The position numbers and the translations under genes were made by a program. Shown here in pieces: positions 43,001 through 55,170 of a DNA stretch of 64,000 bases (positions are counted from its first letter, which is position 1; every line of letters starts with the position of its first letter). The notes under the pieces were generated by a model. That model saw only the letters and a program-made list of their open reading frames with translations. It had not been told where the DNA came from and did no database searches. Source of the stretch: Cepaea nemoralis. Lineage: Eukaryota > Mollusca > Gastropoda > Stylommatophora > Helicidae. The DNA is taken from NCBI GenBank assembly GCA_014155875.1, contig JACEFZ010027769.1:124001-188000 (forward strand), given 5' to 3'.

Positions 43001-46000
43001 AGTAGGTGGAAATGGAGAATAGCTCACTAGTTATGTGCAGCAGTAGGTAGAGAATGGAGAATAGCTCACTAGTTATGTGCAGCAGTAGGTAGAGAAGGGA
43101 GAATAGCTCACTAGTTATGTGCAGCAGTAGGTAGGGGAATGGAGAATAGCTCACTAGTTATGTGCAGCAGTAGGGGAGAATGGAGAATAGCTCACTAGTT
43201 ATGTGCAGCAGTAGGTGGAGAATGGAGAATAGCTCACTAGTTATGGCAGCAAGCAGTAAGTGGAGAATGGAGAAAATAGCTCACTATTTTATGTGAGCAG
43301 TAGGTGGAGAATGGAGGAGAATAGCTCACTAGTTATGTGCAGCAGTAGGTGGAGAATGGAGAATAGCTCACTAGTTATGTGCAGCAGTAGGGGGAGAATG
43401 GAGGAGAATAGCTCACTAGTTATGTGCACAGTAGGTGGAGAATGGAGGAGAATAGCTCACTAGTTATGTGCAGCAGTGGGTGGAGAATGGAGGAGAATAG
43501 CTCACTATTTGTGCAGCAGTAGGTGGAGAATGGAGGAGAATAGCTCACTAGTTATGTGCAGCAGTAGGTAGAGAATGGAGAATAGCTCACTAGTTATGTG
43601 CAGCAGTAGGTGGAGAATGGAGAATAGCTCACTAGTTATGTGCAGCAAGCGTAGGGGGAGAATGGAGGAAAATAGCTCACTAGTTATGTGCAGCAGTAGG
43701 TGGAGAATGGAGGAGAATAGCTCACTAGTTATGTGCAGCAGTAGGTAGAGAATGGAGAATAGCTCACTAGTTATGTGCAGAAAGGTAGGTGGAGAATGGA
43801 GGAGAATAGCTCACTAGTTATGGGGCAGCAGTAGGTGGAGAAGGGAGGAGAATAGCTCACTAGTTATGTGCAGCAGTAGGTAGAGAATGGAGAATAGCTC
43901 ACTAGTTATGTGCAGCAGTAGGTAGAGAATGGAGAATAGCTCACTAGTTATGTGCAGCAGTAGGTAGAGAATGGAGAATAGCTCACTAGTTATGTGCAGC
44001 AGTAGGTGGAGAATGGAGAATAGCTCACTAGTTATGTGCAGAAATAGGTGGAGAATGGAGGAGAATAGCTCACTAGTTATGTGCACAGTAGGTGGAGAAT
44101 GGAGAGAATAGTCACTATTTTATGTGCAGCAGTAGGTGGAGAATGGAGGAGAATAGCTCACTAGTTATGTGCAGCAGTAGGTGGAGAATGGGGGAGAATA
44201 GCTCACTATTTTATGTGCAGCAGAAAGGTGGAGAATGGAGAATAGCTCACTAGTTATGTGCAGCAGTAGGTGGAGAATGGAGAATAGCTCACTAGTTATG
44301 TGCAGCAGTAGGTGGAGAATGGAAAATAGCTCACTAGTTATGTGCAGCAGTAGGTGGAGAATGGAGAATGGCTCACTAGTTATGTGCAGCAGTGGGTAGA
44401 GAATGGAAAATAGCTCACTAGTTATGTGCAGCAGTAGGTAGAGAATGGAGAATAGCTCACTAGTTATGGGGCAGCAGTAGGTGGAGAATGGAAAAATAGC
44501 TCACTAGTTATGTGCAGCAAGCAGAAAGGTGGAGAATGGAGGAGAATAGCTCACTAGTTATGTGCAGCAGTAGGTGGAGAATGGGGGAAAGAATAGCTCA
44601 CTAGTTATGTGCAGCAGTAGGTAGAGAATGGAGAATAGCTCACTATTTTATGTGCAGCAGTAGGTGGAAAATGGAGGAGAATAGCTCACTATTTATGTGC
44701 ATCAGTAGGTGGAGAATGGAGGAGAATAGCTCACTAGTTATGTGCAGCAAGCAGTAGATGGAGAATGGAGGAGAATCGCTCACTAGTTATGTGCAGCAGT
44801 AGGTGGAGAATGGAGGAGAATAGTTCACTAGTTATGTGCAGAAAGCAGTAGGGGGAGAATGGAGAATAGCTCACTAGTTATGTGCAGCAGTAGGTGAAAA
44901 TGGGGGAATAGCTCACTAGTTATGTGCAGCAGTAGGTAGAGAATGGAGAATAGCTCACTAGTTATGTGCAGCAGTGGGTAAGAATGGAGAAAAAGCTCAC
45001 TAGTTATGTGCAGCAGTAGGTAGAGAATGGAGAATAGCTCACTAGTTATGTGCAGCAGTAGGTGGAGAATGGAGAATAGCTCACTAGTTATGTGCAGCAA
45101 GCAGTAAGTGGAGAATGGAGGAGAATAGCTCACTAGTTATGTGCAGCAGTAGGTGGAGAATGGAGGAGAATAGCTCACTAGTTATGTGCAGCAGTAGGTA
45201 GAGAATGGAGAATAGCTCACTAGTTATGTGCAGCAGTAGGAGGAGAATGGAGGAGAATAGCTCACTAGTTATGTGCACAGTAGGTGGAGAATGGAGGAAA
45301 TAGCTCACTAGTTATGTGCAGCAGTAGGTGGAGAATGGGGGAGAATAGCTCACTAGTTATGTGCAGCAGTAGGGGGAGAATGGAGGAGAATAGCTCACTA
45401 GTTATGTGCAGCAGTAGGGGAGAATGGAGAATAGCTCACTAGTTATGTGCAGCAGTAGGTGGAGAATGGGGAGAATAGCTCACTAGTTATGTGCAGCAGT
45501 AGGTAGAGAATGGAGACTAGCTCACTAGTTATGTGCAGAAAGCGTAGGTGGAGAATGGAGGAGAATAGCTCACTATTATGTGCAGCAGTAGGTGGAAAAG
45601 GGAGGAGAATAGCTCACTAGTTATGTGCAGCAGTAGGTGGAGAATGGAGAATAGCTCACTAGTTATGTGCAGCAGTAGGTGGAGAATGGAGGAGAATAGC
45701 TCACTAGTTATGTGCAGCAGTAGGTAGAGAATGGAGAATAGCTCATTTTTTTTATGTGCAAAGCAGTAGGTGGAGAATGGAGAATACTCACTAGTTATGT
45801 GCAGCAGTAGGTGGAGAATGGAGAATAGCTCACTAGTTATGTGCAGCAGTAGGTGGAGAATGGAGAATAGCTCACTAGTTATGTGCAGCAGTAGGTGGAG
45901 AATGGAGAATAGCTCACTAGTTATGTGCAGCAGTAGGTGGAGAATGGAGAATAGCTCACTAGTTATGTGCAGAAAGCAAAAGGTGGAGAATGGAGGAGAA

Positions 46001-49000
46001 TAGCTCACTAGTTATGTGAGCAGTAGGTGGAGAATGGAGGAGAATAGCTCACTAGTTATGTGCAGCAGTAGGTAGAGAATGGAAAAATAGCTCACTAGTT
46101 ATGTGCAGCAGTAGGTGGAAAATGGGGGAGAATAGCTCACTAGTTATGTGCAGCAAGCAGTAGGTGGAGAATGGAGGAAAATAGCTCACTAGTTATGTGC
46201 AGCAGTAGGTGGAGAATAGCTCACTAGTTATGTGCAGCAGTAGGTAGAGAATGGAGAATAGCTCACTAGTTATGTGCAGCAAGCAGTAGGTGGAGAATGG
46301 AGGAGAATAGCTCACTAGTTATGTGCAGCAGTAGGTGGAGAATGGAGAATAGCTCACTAGTTATGTGCAGCAGTAGGTGGAGAATGGAGGAGAATAGCTC
46401 ACTAGTTATGTGCAGCAGTAGGTAGAGAATGGAGAATAGCTCACTAGTTATGTGCAGCAGTAGGTGGAAAATGGAGGAGAATAGCTCACTAGTTATGTGC
46501 AGCAGTAGGTAGAGAATGGAGAATAGCTCACTAGTTATGTGCAGCAGTAGGTAGAGAATGGAGAATAGCTCACTAGTTATGTGCAGCAGTAGGTAGAGAA
46601 TGGAGAACAGCTCACTAGTTATGTGCAGCAATAGGTGGAGAATGGAGGAGAATAGCTCACTAGTTATGTGCATCAGTAGGTGGAGAATGGAGACGAATAG
46701 ATCACTAGTTATGTGCAGCAGTAGGGGGAGAATGGAGGAGAATAGCTCACTAGTTATGTGCAGCAGTAGGTGGAGAATGGAGGAGAATAGCTCACTAGTT
46801 TTTGGGGCCAGCAGAAAGTGGAGAATGGAGAATAGCTCACTAGTTATGTGCAGCAGTAGGTGGAGAATGGAGAATAGCTCACTAGTTATGTGCAGCAGTA
46901 GGTGGAGAATGGAGAATAGCTCACTAGTTATGTGCAGCAGTAGGTGGAGAATGGAGAATAGCTCACTAGTTATGTGCAGCAAGCAGTAAGTGGAGAATGG
47001 AGGAGAATAGCTCACTAGTTATGTGCAGCAGTAGGTGGAGAATGGGGGAAATAGCTCACTAGTTATGTGCAGCAGTAGGGGGAGAATGGGGGAGAATAGC
47101 TCACTAGTTATGTGCAGCAGTAAGTGGAGAAGGGAAAGGAATAGCTCACTAGTTATGTGCAGCAGTAGGTGGAGAATGGAGAATAGCTCACTAGTTATGT
47201 GCGCAAGCAGTAGGTGGAGAATGGAGAATAGCTCACTAGTTATGTGCAGCAGTAGGTGAGAAGGGAGAACAGCTCACTAGTTATGTGCAGCAGTGGGTAG
47301 AGAATGGAGAATAGCTCACTAGTTATGTGCAGCAGTAGGTGGAAATGGAGAATAGCTCACTAGTTATGTGCAGCAGTAGGTAGAGAATGGAGATAGCTCA
47401 CTAGTTATGTGCAGCAGTAGGTAGAGAATGGAGAATAGCTCACTAGTTATGTGCAGCAGTAGGTGGAGAATGGAGGAGAATAGCTCACTAGTTATGTGCA
47501 GCAGTAGGTGGAGAATGCAGGAGAATAGCTCACTAGTTATGTGCAGCAAGCAGTAGGTGGAGAATGGAGGAGAATAGCTCACTAGTTATGTGCAGCAAGC
47601 AGTAGATGGAGAATGGAGGAGAATAGCTCACTAGTTATGTGCAGCAGTAGGTGGAGAATGGAGGAGAATAGCTCACTAGTTATGTGCAGCAAGCAGTAGG
47701 TGGAGAATGGAGGAGAATAGCTCACTAGTTATGTGCAGCAAGCAGTAGGTGGAGAATGGAGAATAGCTCACTAGTTATGTGCAGCAGTAGGTGGAGAATG
47801 GAGAATAGCTCACTAGTTATGTGCAGCAGTAGGTAGAGAATGGAGAATAGCTCACTAGTTATGTGCAGCAGTAGGTAGAGAATGGAGAATAGCTCACTAG
47901 TTATGTGCAGCAGTAGGTGGAGAATGGAGAATAGCTCACTAGTTATGTGCAGCAAGCAGTAAGTGGAGAATGGAGGAGAATAGCTCACTAGTTATGTGCA
48001 GCAGTAGGTGGAGAATGGAGGAGAATAGCTCACTAGTTATGTGCAGCAGTAGGTGGAGAATGGAGGAGAATAGCTCACTAGTTATGTGCAGCAGTAGGTG
48101 GAGAATGGAGGAGAATAGCTCACTAGTTATGTGCAGCAGTAGGTAGAGAATGGAGAATAGCTCACTAGTTATGTGCAGCAGTAAGTGGAGAATGGAGAAT
48201 AGCTCACTAGTTATGTGCAGCAGTAGGTGGAGAATGGAGAATAGCTCACTAGTTATGTGCAGCATGCAGTAGGTGGAGAATGGAGAATAGCTCACTAGTT
48301 ATGTGCAGCAGTAGGTGGAGAATGGAGGAGAATAGCTCACTAGTTATGTGCAGCAGTAGGTGGAGAATGGAGGAGAATAGCTCACTAGTTATGTGCAGCA
48401 GTAGGTGGAGAATGCAGGAGAATAGCTCACTAGTTATGTGCACCCAAGCATAGGTGGAGAATGGAGGAGAATAGCTCACTAGTTATGTGCAGAAAGCAGT
48501 AATGGAGAAGGGAGGAGAATAGCTCACTAGTTATGTGCAGCAGTAGGTGGAGAATGGAGGAGAATAGCTCACTAGTTATGTGCAGCAAGCAGTAGATGGA
48601 GAATGGAGGAGAATAGCTCACTAGTTATGTGCAGCAAGCAGTAGGTGGAGAATGGAGAATAGCTCACTAGTTATGTGCAGCAGTAGGTGGAGAATGGAGA
48701 ATAGCTCACTAGTTATGTGCAGCAGTAGGTGGAGAATGGAGAATAGCTCACTAGTTATGTGCAGCAGTAGGTGAGAATGGGAAATAGCTCACTAGTTATG
48801 TGCAGCAGTAGGTGGAGAATGGAAAATAGCTCACTAGTTATGTCCCGCAAGCAGTAAGTGGAAAATGGAGGAGAATAGCTCACTAGTTATGTGCAGCAGT
48901 AGGTGGAGAATGGAGGAGAATAGCTCACTAGTTATGTGCAGCAGTAGGTGGAGAATGGAGGAGAATAGCTCACTAGTTATGTGCAGCAGTAGGTGGAGAA

Positions 49001-52000
49001 TGGAGGAGAATAGCTCACTAGTTATGTGCAGCAGTAGGTAAAAATGGAGAATAGCTCACTAGTTATGTGCAGCAGTAAGTGGAAAATGGAGAATAGCTCA
49101 CTATTTAAATGTGCAGCGTGGGTGGAGAATGGAGAATAGCTCACTAGTTATGTGCAGCATGCAGTAGGTGGAGAATGGAGAATAGCTCACTAGTTATGTG
49201 CAGCAGTGGGTAGAGAATGGAGAACAGCTCACTAGTTATGTGCAGCATAGGTAAGAATGGAGAATAGCCCCTAGTTATGTGCGCAGTGGGTAGAGAATGG
49301 AGAATAGCTCACTAGTTATGTGCAGCAGTAGGTGGAGAATGGGGGAGAATAGCTCACTATTTTATGTGCAGCAGTAGGTGGAGAATGCAGGAGAATAGCT
49401 CACTATTTATGTGCAGAAAGCAGTGGGTGGAGAATGGAGGAGAATATGTCACTATTATGTGCAGCAGTAGGTGGAGAATGGAGGAGAATAGCTCACTAGT
49501 TATGTGCAGCAGTAGGTGGAGAATGGAGGAGAATAGTCACTAGTTAGGGTGCAGCAGTAGGTGGAGAATGGAGAACAGCTCACTAGTTATGTGCAGAAAG
49601 CAGTAGATGGAGAATGGAGGAGAATAGCTCACTATTATGTGCAGCAGTAGGTGGAGAATGGAGGAGAATAGCTCACTAGTTATGTGCAGCAAGCAGTAGG
49701 TGGAAATGAGAATAGCTCACTAGTTATGTGCAGCAGTAGGTAGAGATGGAGAATAGCTCACTAGTTATTGCAGCAGTGGGTGGAGAATGGAGAATAAGCT
49801 CACTAGTTATGTGCAGCAGTAGGTGGAGAATGGAGAATAGCTCACTAGTTATGTGCAGCAGTAGGTGGAGAATGGAGAATAGCTCACTAGTTATGTGCAG
49901 CAAGCAGTAAGTGGAGAATGGAGGAGAATAGCTCACTAGTTATGTGCAGCAGTAGGTGGAGAATAGCTCACTAGTTATGTGCAGCAGTAGGTAGAGAATG
50001 GAGAATAGCTCACTAGTTATATGCAGCAGTAGGTGGAGAATGGGGAGAATAGCTCACTAGTTATGTGCACAGTAGGTGGAGAATGGAGGAGAATAGCTCA
50101 CTAGTTATGTGAAAGCAGTAGGTGGAGAATGAAGAATAGCTCACTAGTTATGTGCAGCAGTGGGGGAGAATGGAGGAGAATAGCTCACTAGTTATGTGCA
50201 GCAGTAGTAGAGAATGGAAAATAGCTCACTAGTTATGTGCAGCAGTAGGTGGAGAATGGAGGAGAAAACTCACTAGTTATGTGCATCAGTAGGTGGAGAA
50301 TGGAGGAAATGGGCTCACTAGTTATGTGCAGCAAGCAGTAGTGGAGAATGGAGGAGAATAGCTCACTAGTTATGTGCAGCAGTGGGTGGAGAATGGAGAA
50401 AGCTCACTAGTTATGTGCAGCAAGCAGTAAGTGGAGAATGGAGGAGAATAGCTCACTAGTTATATGCAGCAGTAGGTGGAGAATGGAGGAGAATAGCTCA
50501 CTAGTTATGTGCATCAGTAGGTGGAGAATGGAGGAGAATAGCTCACTAGTTATGTGCAGCAGTAGGTGGAGAATGAAGAATAGCTCACTAGTTATGTGCA
50601 GCAGTAGGTGGAGAATGGAGGAGAATAGCTCACTAGTTATGTGCAGCAGTAGGTAGAGAATGGAGAATAGCTCACTAGTTATGTGCAGCAGTAGGTGAGA
50701 ATGGAGGAGAATAGCTCCTAGTTATGTGCATCAGTAGGTGGAGAATGGGGGAGAATAGCTCACTAGTTATGTGCAGCAAAGCAGTAGTGGAGAATGGAGG
50801 AGAATAGCTCACTAGTTATGTGCAGCAGTAGGTGGAGAATGGAGAATAGCTCACTATTTTATGTGCAGCAAGCAGTAAGTGGAAAAGGAGGAGAATAGCT
50901 CACTAGTTATGTGCAGCAGTAGGTGGAGAATGGGGGAGAATAGCTCACTAGTTATGTGCAGCAGTAGGTGGAGAATGGAGGAGAATAGCTCCTAGTTATG
51001 TGCAGCAGTAGGTGGAGAATGGAGGAGATCAGCTCACTATTTTATGTGCAGCAAGCAGTAGGTGGGAGAATGGGGGGAAAAACAGCTGACTATTTATGTG
51101 CAGAAAGCAGTAGGTGGAGAATGGAGGAGAAAGCTCACTATTTATGTGCAGCAAGCAGTAGGTGGAGAATGGAGAATAGCTCACTAGTTATGTGCAGCAG
51201 TAGGTAGAGAATGGAGGAGATCAGCTCACTAGTTATGTGCAGCAAGCAGTAGGTAGAGAATGGAGGAGAACAGCTGACTAGTTATGTGCAGCAAGCAGTA
51301 GGTGGAGAATGGAGGAGAACAGCTCACTAGTTATGTGCAGCGTAGGTGGAGAATGGGGAGAATAGCTCACTAGTTAGTGCAGCAAGCATAGGTGGAAATG
51401 GAAAAACAGCTCACTAGTTATGTGCAGCAGTGGGTAGAGAAGGGAGAATAGCTCCTAGTTATGTGCAGCAAGCAGTAGGTGGAGAATGGAGAATAGCTCA
51501 CTAGTTATGTGCAGCAGTAGGTGGGAATGGAGAATAGCTCACTAGTTATGTGCAGCAAGCAGTAGGTGGAGGGAGGAGAATAGCTCACTAGTTATGTGCA
51601 GCAGTAGGGGGGGAAATGGAGGAGAATAGCTCACTAGTTATGTGCGGGCAGTAGGTGGAGAATGGAGGAGAAAAACTCACAGTTATGTGGCAGCAGTAGG
51701 TGGAGAATGGAGGAGAATAGCTCACTAGTTATGTGCAGCAGTAGGTGGAGAATGGAGGAGAATAGCTCACTAGTTATGTGCAGCAAGCAGTAGGTGGAGA
51801 ATGGAGGAGAATAGCTCACTAGTTATGTGCAGCAGTAGGTGGAGAATGGAGGAGAATAGCTCACTAGTTATGTGCAGCAAGCAGTAGGTGGAGAATGGAG
51901 GAGAATAGCTCACTAGTTATGTGCAGCAGTAGTGGAGATGGAGGAAATAGCTCACTAGTTATGTGCAGCAGTAGGTGGAGAATGGGGGAAAAATAGCTCA

Positions 52001-53050
52001 CTAGTTATGTGCAGCAAGCAGTAGGTGGAAATGGAGGAGAATAGCTCACTAGTTATGTGCAGCAGTAGGTGGGGAATGGAGGAGAATAGCTCACTAGTTA
52101 TGTGCAGCAGTAGGTGGAGAATGGAGGAGAATAGCTCACTAGTTTATGTGCAGCAGTAGGTGGAGAATGGAGGAAAAATAGCTCACTAGTTATGTGCAGC
52201 AAGCAGTAGGTGGAAAAAATGGAGAACAGCTCACTAGTTATGTGCAGCAAGCAGTAGGTGGAGAATGGAGGAGAATAGCTCACTAGTTATGTGCAGCAGA
52301 AAGGTGGAGAAGGGAGGAAAAGCTCACTATTTTATGGTGCAGAAAGCAGTAGGTGGAGAATGGAGGAGAATAGCTCACTAGTTTTGTTCAGCAGTAGGTG
52401 GGAGTGGAGAATACTCACTATTTTATGTGCAGCAGTAGGTGGAGAATGGAGGAGAATAGTTCACTAGTTATGTGCAGCAGTAGGTGGAGAATGGAGGAGA
52501 ATAGCTCACTAGTTTTTGTGCAGCAGTAGGTAGAGAATGGAGGAAAATAGCTCACTAGTTTGTGCAGCAATAGTAGGAAAGGGAGGAGAACAGCTCACTA
52601 GTTATGTGCAGCAGTAGGGGAGAATGGAGGAGAATAGCTCACTAGTTATGTGCAGCAGTAGGTGGAGAATGGAGGAGAATAGCTCACTAGTTATGTGCAG
52701 CAGTAGGTGGAGAATGAGGAGAATAGCTCACTAGTTATGTGCAGCAGTAGTAGGAGAATGGAGGAGAACAGCTCACTAGTTATGTGCAGCAGTAGGTGGA
52801 GAATGGAGAATAGCTCACTAGTTATGTGCAGCAGTAGTAGGAGAATGGAGGAGAATAGCTCACTAGTTATGTGCAGCAGTAGGTGGAGAATGGAGGAGAA
52901 TAGCTCACTAGTTATGTGCAGCAGTAGGTGGAGAATGGAGGAGAATAGCTCACTAGTTATGTGCAGCAGTAGGTGGAGAATGGAGGAGAATAGCTCACTA
53001 GTTATGTGCAGCAGTAGTAGGAGAATGGAGGAGAACAGCTCACTAGTTAT
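34054..53050. repeat. Giant minisatellite, about 19 kb, 45/42-bp units (about 430 copies)
   Basis: The long unit is GTAGGTGGAGAATGGAGGAG plus AATAGCTCACTAGTTATGTG plus CAGCA (45 bp). The short unit lacks one GAG triplet (42 bp), usually with TAGAGAATGGAGAAT. A 4-bp insertion (AGCA) after GCAGCA occurs at many unit borders. Every unit carries ACTAGT. Variant order is not random: marked units (CATCAGTAGG, GAATCGCTCAC, TATTTATGTGCATCAG) recur about 3.48-3.49 kb apart. Units are cleaner in 34-36 kb and noisier after about 42 kb. Unit lengths divisible by three create many short open frames on both strands that are not genes. Confidence 0.97.
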
Positions 53051-53060
53051 CTAAGACAAA

Positions 53061-53840
53061 TGTACAAGGGGACTTCACATGAACAGTTTGTTTTTGGGGG
53101 TGAATATATTCTGAAAAAGTGTAGAACAAATGTATCATTTTTCAATGTAGTCACCACTGCATTGCTTGCTTGCGGTCGCTGGCTGTGAACTCCAGCGTGA
53201 AGTCCTGTATGTCGGATGTAGACATCCTGTTGTCCAACATCAATGTGATGTCATACAGGACCTGAGGTTTGCGTGAGTATCTGTTGTCCCATGTCTGACT
53301 TATTGGTGTGCAGACTGGTGGTTCCTCAGCCATGCAGGCAGACACTCTTCGACTTCGGAGGAATCAACAATCCTACTGACTTCAGTCAGGACGAAGGGAC
53401 CTGTTGCCCAGGACGCTCGGCGAGGACGTGTCAATAGGTCTTGGCCAGTATAGAACGCAGCCCTGGTACCTTGGAAACACCTCTGCATCCCACCACTGCA
53501 TTCAATGCAAGTCCTCCAGCACTGATAAAGTGCTTGTATTCCTGTAGATCAAAATTTTCTTGGTCGCGTGTGTAACCATTCTGGGGTCACTACTTGGTGT
53601 GCTTGACCCGGTCGTGAACAGTCTGTCAGAGAAGTCACGCCGTTTTGGAACTTTCTATTCCACTCATACATTTGCTGGACTGGCAGGCATACATCACCAT
53701 ACTGGACCTTCATTCGCCAAAAAATTTATATAGGCTTCACCCCCTTCACTGATCAAGAAATGGATAACAGAACGCTGCTCCTCTTTGGTGCATATAAAAA
53801 ATGGGGTCACCAATTTTAAGCTGCCCTTATGACATTACCA
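53061..53840 (-). mobile_element. Decayed mariner-like element
   Basis: On the minus strand, 53840-53560 contains transposase N-terminal traces: QRSVIHFLISEG and, in other frames, MKVQYGDVCLPVQQMYEWN and FQNGVTSLTD, the helix-turn-helix region of mariner transposases. 53160-53080 has a C-terminal trace GDYIEK followed by an end-like TTTTTCAGAATATATTCACC. The middle (53170-53540) is not recognisable as the catalytic domain and may be other sequence. It lies just inside the large intron, next to the minisatellite edge. Confidence 0.5.
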
Positions 53841-54001
53841 TGTTTGTGGGCACCATGATGTCACGTGCCAACACTCTTGACATGACATAGTTATTGTAAT
53901 TTCTAGCATTTTTAAGGTTTTCATCTGAAGCCCCCTCGTAATTATGTTAGCTCAAAGTACAGGAAGAAGAAAAACTATAGTCTTGACAGACATCGTCTTA
54001 C

Positions 54002-54144
54002 CTGGTCTAAACAATGTGACATGGCACTTAACAGTTGAAGAGCTGCGGTTAATATCACATTAAGGTAGGAGTTCAAATCTTGTGCCAGGTTCTCTCGTAG
54101 TAATGCCAGATGTGACTCCAGGCTCTCCACGATGTCAAAGACTC
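54002..54144 (-). CDS. Exon of the unidentified minus-strand gene
   Basis: The acceptor is TCTTCTGTCCAG|GAGTC and the donor is GACCAG|GTAAGA. The 143-bp exon begins with two bases that complete a Gly codon with the last base of exon 54589-54701, and ends in phase 0, matching exon 29589-29889. It encodes VFDIVESLESHLALLRENLA then NSYLNVILTAALQLLSAMSH and CLDQ, a helical, Leu-rich segment. No family was recognised. Confidence 0.72.
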
Positions 54145-54588
54145 CTGGACAGAAGAGGTCATACATATTGATAAATAGTCATGTCACACCGTGGACTCTC
54201 ATTTTCAGCATTGAGTCTCTCTGTGTGCTACTCTATTCTGTCAGACTAAGCTCAGTTTCTGTTTCGTTTCTGAATGCGTGCTAATTTCTTTGCTTCCACT
54301 ACAGCTCTCTCTCTCTCCCTCTCTTACACCCACCCTTACCCATAGCCACCAAACTACTCATTCATGTTTGTACACACACATTTATTTGGTTGTTTGTTTG
54401 GTTCTTTCTTTTCTTCATTTCTTTCTTTTCTTCATTCATCAATTATTCATTTATTCTGGTTGCATTCATTCTGTCTGTTTCATTCTTTCTGTATGTCAAC
54501 CGCAGTCTGCTGTAAGACAATAGGGCAATGACTGACTGACTGGCACCTATCGTCTTGACAGACAATAGTTTGTAAAATGGAGTTATAC

Positions 54589-54701
54589 CTCTCCATAACA
54601 CAAAGCCTGGGCTGAGTTTAGAGACCATGTGTTGCCCATGCAGCATGATCCCTCTCTCGGCCTGTCTAGTGTACTCCAGAGGAAAGGTAACACCAATACG
54701 T
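54589..54701 (-). CDS. Exon of the unidentified minus-strand gene
   Basis: The acceptor is CTTGTCTTGTTCCAG|ACGT and the donor is TGGAGAG|GTATAAC. The 113-bp exon encodes RIGVTFPLEYTRQAERGIML and HGQHMVSKLSPGFVLWR. The exon ends in phase 1, as exon 54002-54144 requires. Its start needs two bases from upstream, which exon 56913-57096 does not supply, so another exon lies between them (see candidate 56440-56509). The following intron is only 444 bp. Confidence 0.65.
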
Positions 54702-55127
54702 CTGGAACAAGACAAGCTGCAGAAGCTGCCGGATCAGCAAAGCAATGCTCTAACTGTCCGCCTGTCGGAGCTTCGATCCTAGACCAGTTGCCAACCAAGG
54801 CTTAGGGCCTGGTCTGCCCTGCCATGACATTTAGTCTTTAGGTTGCATTTCCTCACACTAGGATAAGGCTTGTACCGTCCCAATTGCACTCCTCTGCCCG
54901 AAGCCGTTGGCACAATGTGGGGTGTCAGGTTTGGTAAGCATCGCCCAACATTCAGCGCTAATAGAAGCAGGTAGTATCGTCTACTGTCATACAATAGCTC
55001 AGTCAAATCTAACTGAGACCTGACAGAATAGGGCAAAGAGATGTTTTAAACACTTGGCAGGCATGTACACACATGCACTTTCTCTCTAACTGTGAACACA
55101 CAGTAGCCACATCATAAACACATAGTA

Positions 55128-55131
<4 letters not shown>
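54702..55131. other. Intronic stretch, no gene recognised
   Basis: Short frames only. 54780-55030 has a somewhat coding-like composition on the minus strand, but it has no recognisable motif and no convincing splice sites. Confidence 0.35.

Positions 55132-55168
<37 letters not shown>
55132..55168. repeat. CT microsatellite
   Basis: About eighteen CT dinucleotides immediately precede the next minisatellite. Confidence 0.95.

Positions 55169-55170
<2 letters not shown>

Larger units (their letters stand above)
29890..54001 (-). other. Intron of about 24.1 kb made mostly of tandem repeats
   Basis: The intron lies between exon 54002-54144 (donor GACCAG|GTAAGA, phase 0) and exon 29589-29889 (acceptor TTGCAG|, phase 0). 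It holds the TAG satellite, the 19-kb minisatellite and a mariner relic. No further exon was recognised inside, although one hidden among repeats cannot be excluded. Confidence 0.65.

Noticed and set aside
34088..53054. Dozens of open frames with HITSELFSSILHLLL or EENSSLVMCSSRWR repeats
   Set aside because: These are translations of the 45/42-bp minisatellite. They appear on both strands, break at the 4-bp AGCA insertions, and have no start or domain.
53151..53488. Two minus-strand frames of about 60 codons as host exons
   Set aside because: They lie between mariner-like N- and C-terminal traces and lack good splice sites, so they are more likely decayed transposon sequence.
54443..55036. 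Minus-strand frames around 54.5-55.0 kb as longer coding regions
   Set aside because: Only 54589-54701 has splice sites and phase that fit the neighbouring exons. The other frames overlap it out of phase or lack motifs.
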